Part shown: piece after piece, positions 6,284 through 7,111 of the stretch
Position numbering within the stretch: the stretch's first letter is position 1
Layout: every line of letters starts with the position of its first letter
Assembly: GCA_031260385.1 (NCBI GenBank)
Contig: JAIRKB010000079.1
Location: 1-7,111 of the forward strand
Origin: Propionibacteriaceae bacterium
Lineage (GTDB): Bacteria; Actinomycetota; Actinomycetes; Propionibacteriales; Propionibacteriaceae
Direction: 5' to 3'
DNA: 7,111 nt
Made by a program: the position numbers and the translations under genes
The notes under the pieces: model-generated
Database searches by the model: none
Told to the model about the DNA's origin: nothing
What the model saw: only the letters and a program-made list of their open reading frames with translations

Positions 6284-7084
6284 GTGATCGAGCAGCTCGC
6301 GAGGCGTGTGGTGGAAGAAGCCTCTTGGCGGGGTGTCCAGGTGACCTCGTCGGTGGGAACAGGCGACGCGGCTCAGCCTGGCAACCCGGACCGGCTGGAT
6401 CTCGTCGCCGGTGAGAACGTGGTCACCTTGTGGCCGCATGGGGAGAACACTGTGCGGGTCAGGGCCTGCGTCAGGTCGAGATGGGATTTCATCCGTGTCA
6501 CGACGGTTGATGCTGATTGGCCCGTCAACTGGTCGACTATCGACGGGTTGGCCACCTTACTCGCTGGCCAGAGTCGTCGGGTCTACCCCTGGTGCGGTGG
6601 GCAGCGGTTAGTGGTGGGCCGGGGTTCCACCCGGCGCGCACTCAAGGAGGTCGCCATGTCGGGGGAGGAATGGGTGTCTGCCATGTTCGCGGAGGTGGTC
6701 AAGCGGTTAACCAAGGCTGCGGTGGCGCGCGGGATCGAGTTGACGTGGTCTCGCGGAACCGAGCCCGCCTTCGGAGAGGACGATTTTCCCTATCTTTATG
6801 TGAGCGCCGGCGTTAATACCGTGACGTTTTCGTTCGTTAACGAGTACGAGATCTGGATTAGCGCTCGCGTCGTGGTGGAACCAAGCCGTTCGCGTGTGCT
6901 GGCTGAGACTGAGGAGGGTTGGATGTGCGACATCGTCTTCGTTCATTGCGTAAGCCTTCTGGCGGGCGATTTCCGCGTTGAGCACCCCCAGTCCGGTCCT
7001 GATCTGCTCGTCGTCGGGGAGGGCTCCGACCGCCTCTCGCTCGTCATCGTTGAGCCTCCCATGACAGGGGAGTCAGGCGTCTGA
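6284..7084 (+). CDS. Hypothetical protein with two tandem copies of one domain
   Basis: I do not recognise this 266-residue soluble protein. It has no signal peptide or membrane segment and is rich in predicted beta strands. Numbering from GTG 6284, residues about 1-122 and 127-258 align as repeats. Each begins with an amphipathic helix ending RGVQVT or RGIELT, followed by GT. Then come VAGENVVTL or SAGVNTVTF, a strand RVRACV or WISARV, a helix with LLAG, and finally QRLVVGRGS or DLLVVGEGS with an arginine two residues later. Even the tails match (MSGEEW at the junction, MTGESGV at the end). The in-frame ATG at 6656 between the copies is preceded by AAGGAGG, so the second half might also be made separately. 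The gene stands alone, with a gene-poor scar upstream and a probable terminator over its stop codon. It may be accessory cargo; a regulatory, defence or immunity role would be guesswork. Confidence 0.8.
   Translation: MIEQLARRVVEEASWRGVQVTSSVGTGDAAQPGNPDRLDLVAGENVVTLWPHGENTVRVRACVRSRWDFIRVTTVDADWPVNWSTIDGLATLLAGQSRRVYPWCGGQRLVVGRGSTRRALKEVAMSGEEWVSAMFAEVVKRLTKAAVARGIELTWSRGTEPAFGEDDFPYLYVSAGVNTVTFSFVNEYEIWISARVVVEPSRSRVLAETEEGWMCDIVFVHCVSLLAGDFRVEHPQSGPDLLVVGEGSDRLSLVIVEPPMTGESGV
6644..6650 (+). promoter_or_regulatory. Internal Shine-Dalgarno-like site at the domain junction
   Basis: AAGGAGG lies 5 bases before the in-frame ATG at 6656, exactly between the two repeated domains. It could drive a separate 142-residue product (6656-7084). 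It also simply encodes Lys-Glu-Val, so coincidence is possible. Confidence 0.45.
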
Positions 7085-7100
7085 CGCTTTGTCTTTTTTT
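7063..7100 (+). terminator. Probable intrinsic terminator overlapping the stop codon
   Basis: GTCAG (7072-7076) and CTGAC (7081-7085) pair around a GCGT loop. An outer GACA (7063-7066) can pair with TGTC (7090-7093) across an internal loop. Seven T residues (7094-7100) follow at once. The hairpin includes the TGA stop at 7082-7084, so translating ribosomes would compete with its folding. The 5-bp main stem is short, which keeps this moderate. Confidence 0.55.
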
Positions 7101-7111
7101 ACTCGCTTGGT

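Noticed and set aside
1..7111. CRISPR array, tRNA or rRNA genes
   Set aside because: No regularly spaced direct repeats and no tRNA- or rRNA-like sequence were seen on either strand.

Overview
The window looks like chromosomal DNA from a GC-rich Gram-positive bacterium, most likely an actinobacterium. The partial NAD synthetase at the left edge closely resembles mycobacterial-type glutamine-dependent NadE. The Hsp90 protein is of the short, divergent type I associate with actinobacteria. GTG starts are used, and strong AAGGAGG-type ribosome-binding sites are present. Every supported gene is on the + strand.

Bases 1-4883 form one tightly packed, probably co-transcribed run: the 3' end of nadE, an Hsp90-family chaperone 9 bases later, a 646-residue helical-repeat (TPR-like) protein that starts inside the last 20 bases of the Hsp90 gene, and a small YbjN-domain protein whose start overlaps the preceding stop. 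The last three genes are translationally linked. They read as a possible Hsp90 module: the chaperone, a TPR protein in the position of a co-chaperone, and a YbjN protein whose fold family resembles type III secretion chaperones. A physical partnership is inferred from gene order and is not shown by the sequence.

Bases 4884-7111 look like accessory DNA. A 181-base spacer carries a 14-bp imperfect inverted repeat flanking an extended -10 promoter. This is the layout expected for autoregulation by the next gene, an AbiEi-type antitoxin of a type IV (AbiE) toxin-antitoxin system. The partner toxin should start at 5811, where a good ribosome-binding site and ATG overlap the antitoxin end, but its frame stops after 27 codons. 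The following ~360 bases contain no credible gene. The system is therefore an orphan antitoxin plus a toxin stub, probably broken by deletion or insertion of a mobile element.

The window ends with an unrecognised gene (GTG at 6284) encoding two similar domains in tandem. A ribosome-binding-site-like sequence and an in-frame ATG lie exactly at the junction. A likely intrinsic terminator overlaps its stop codon.
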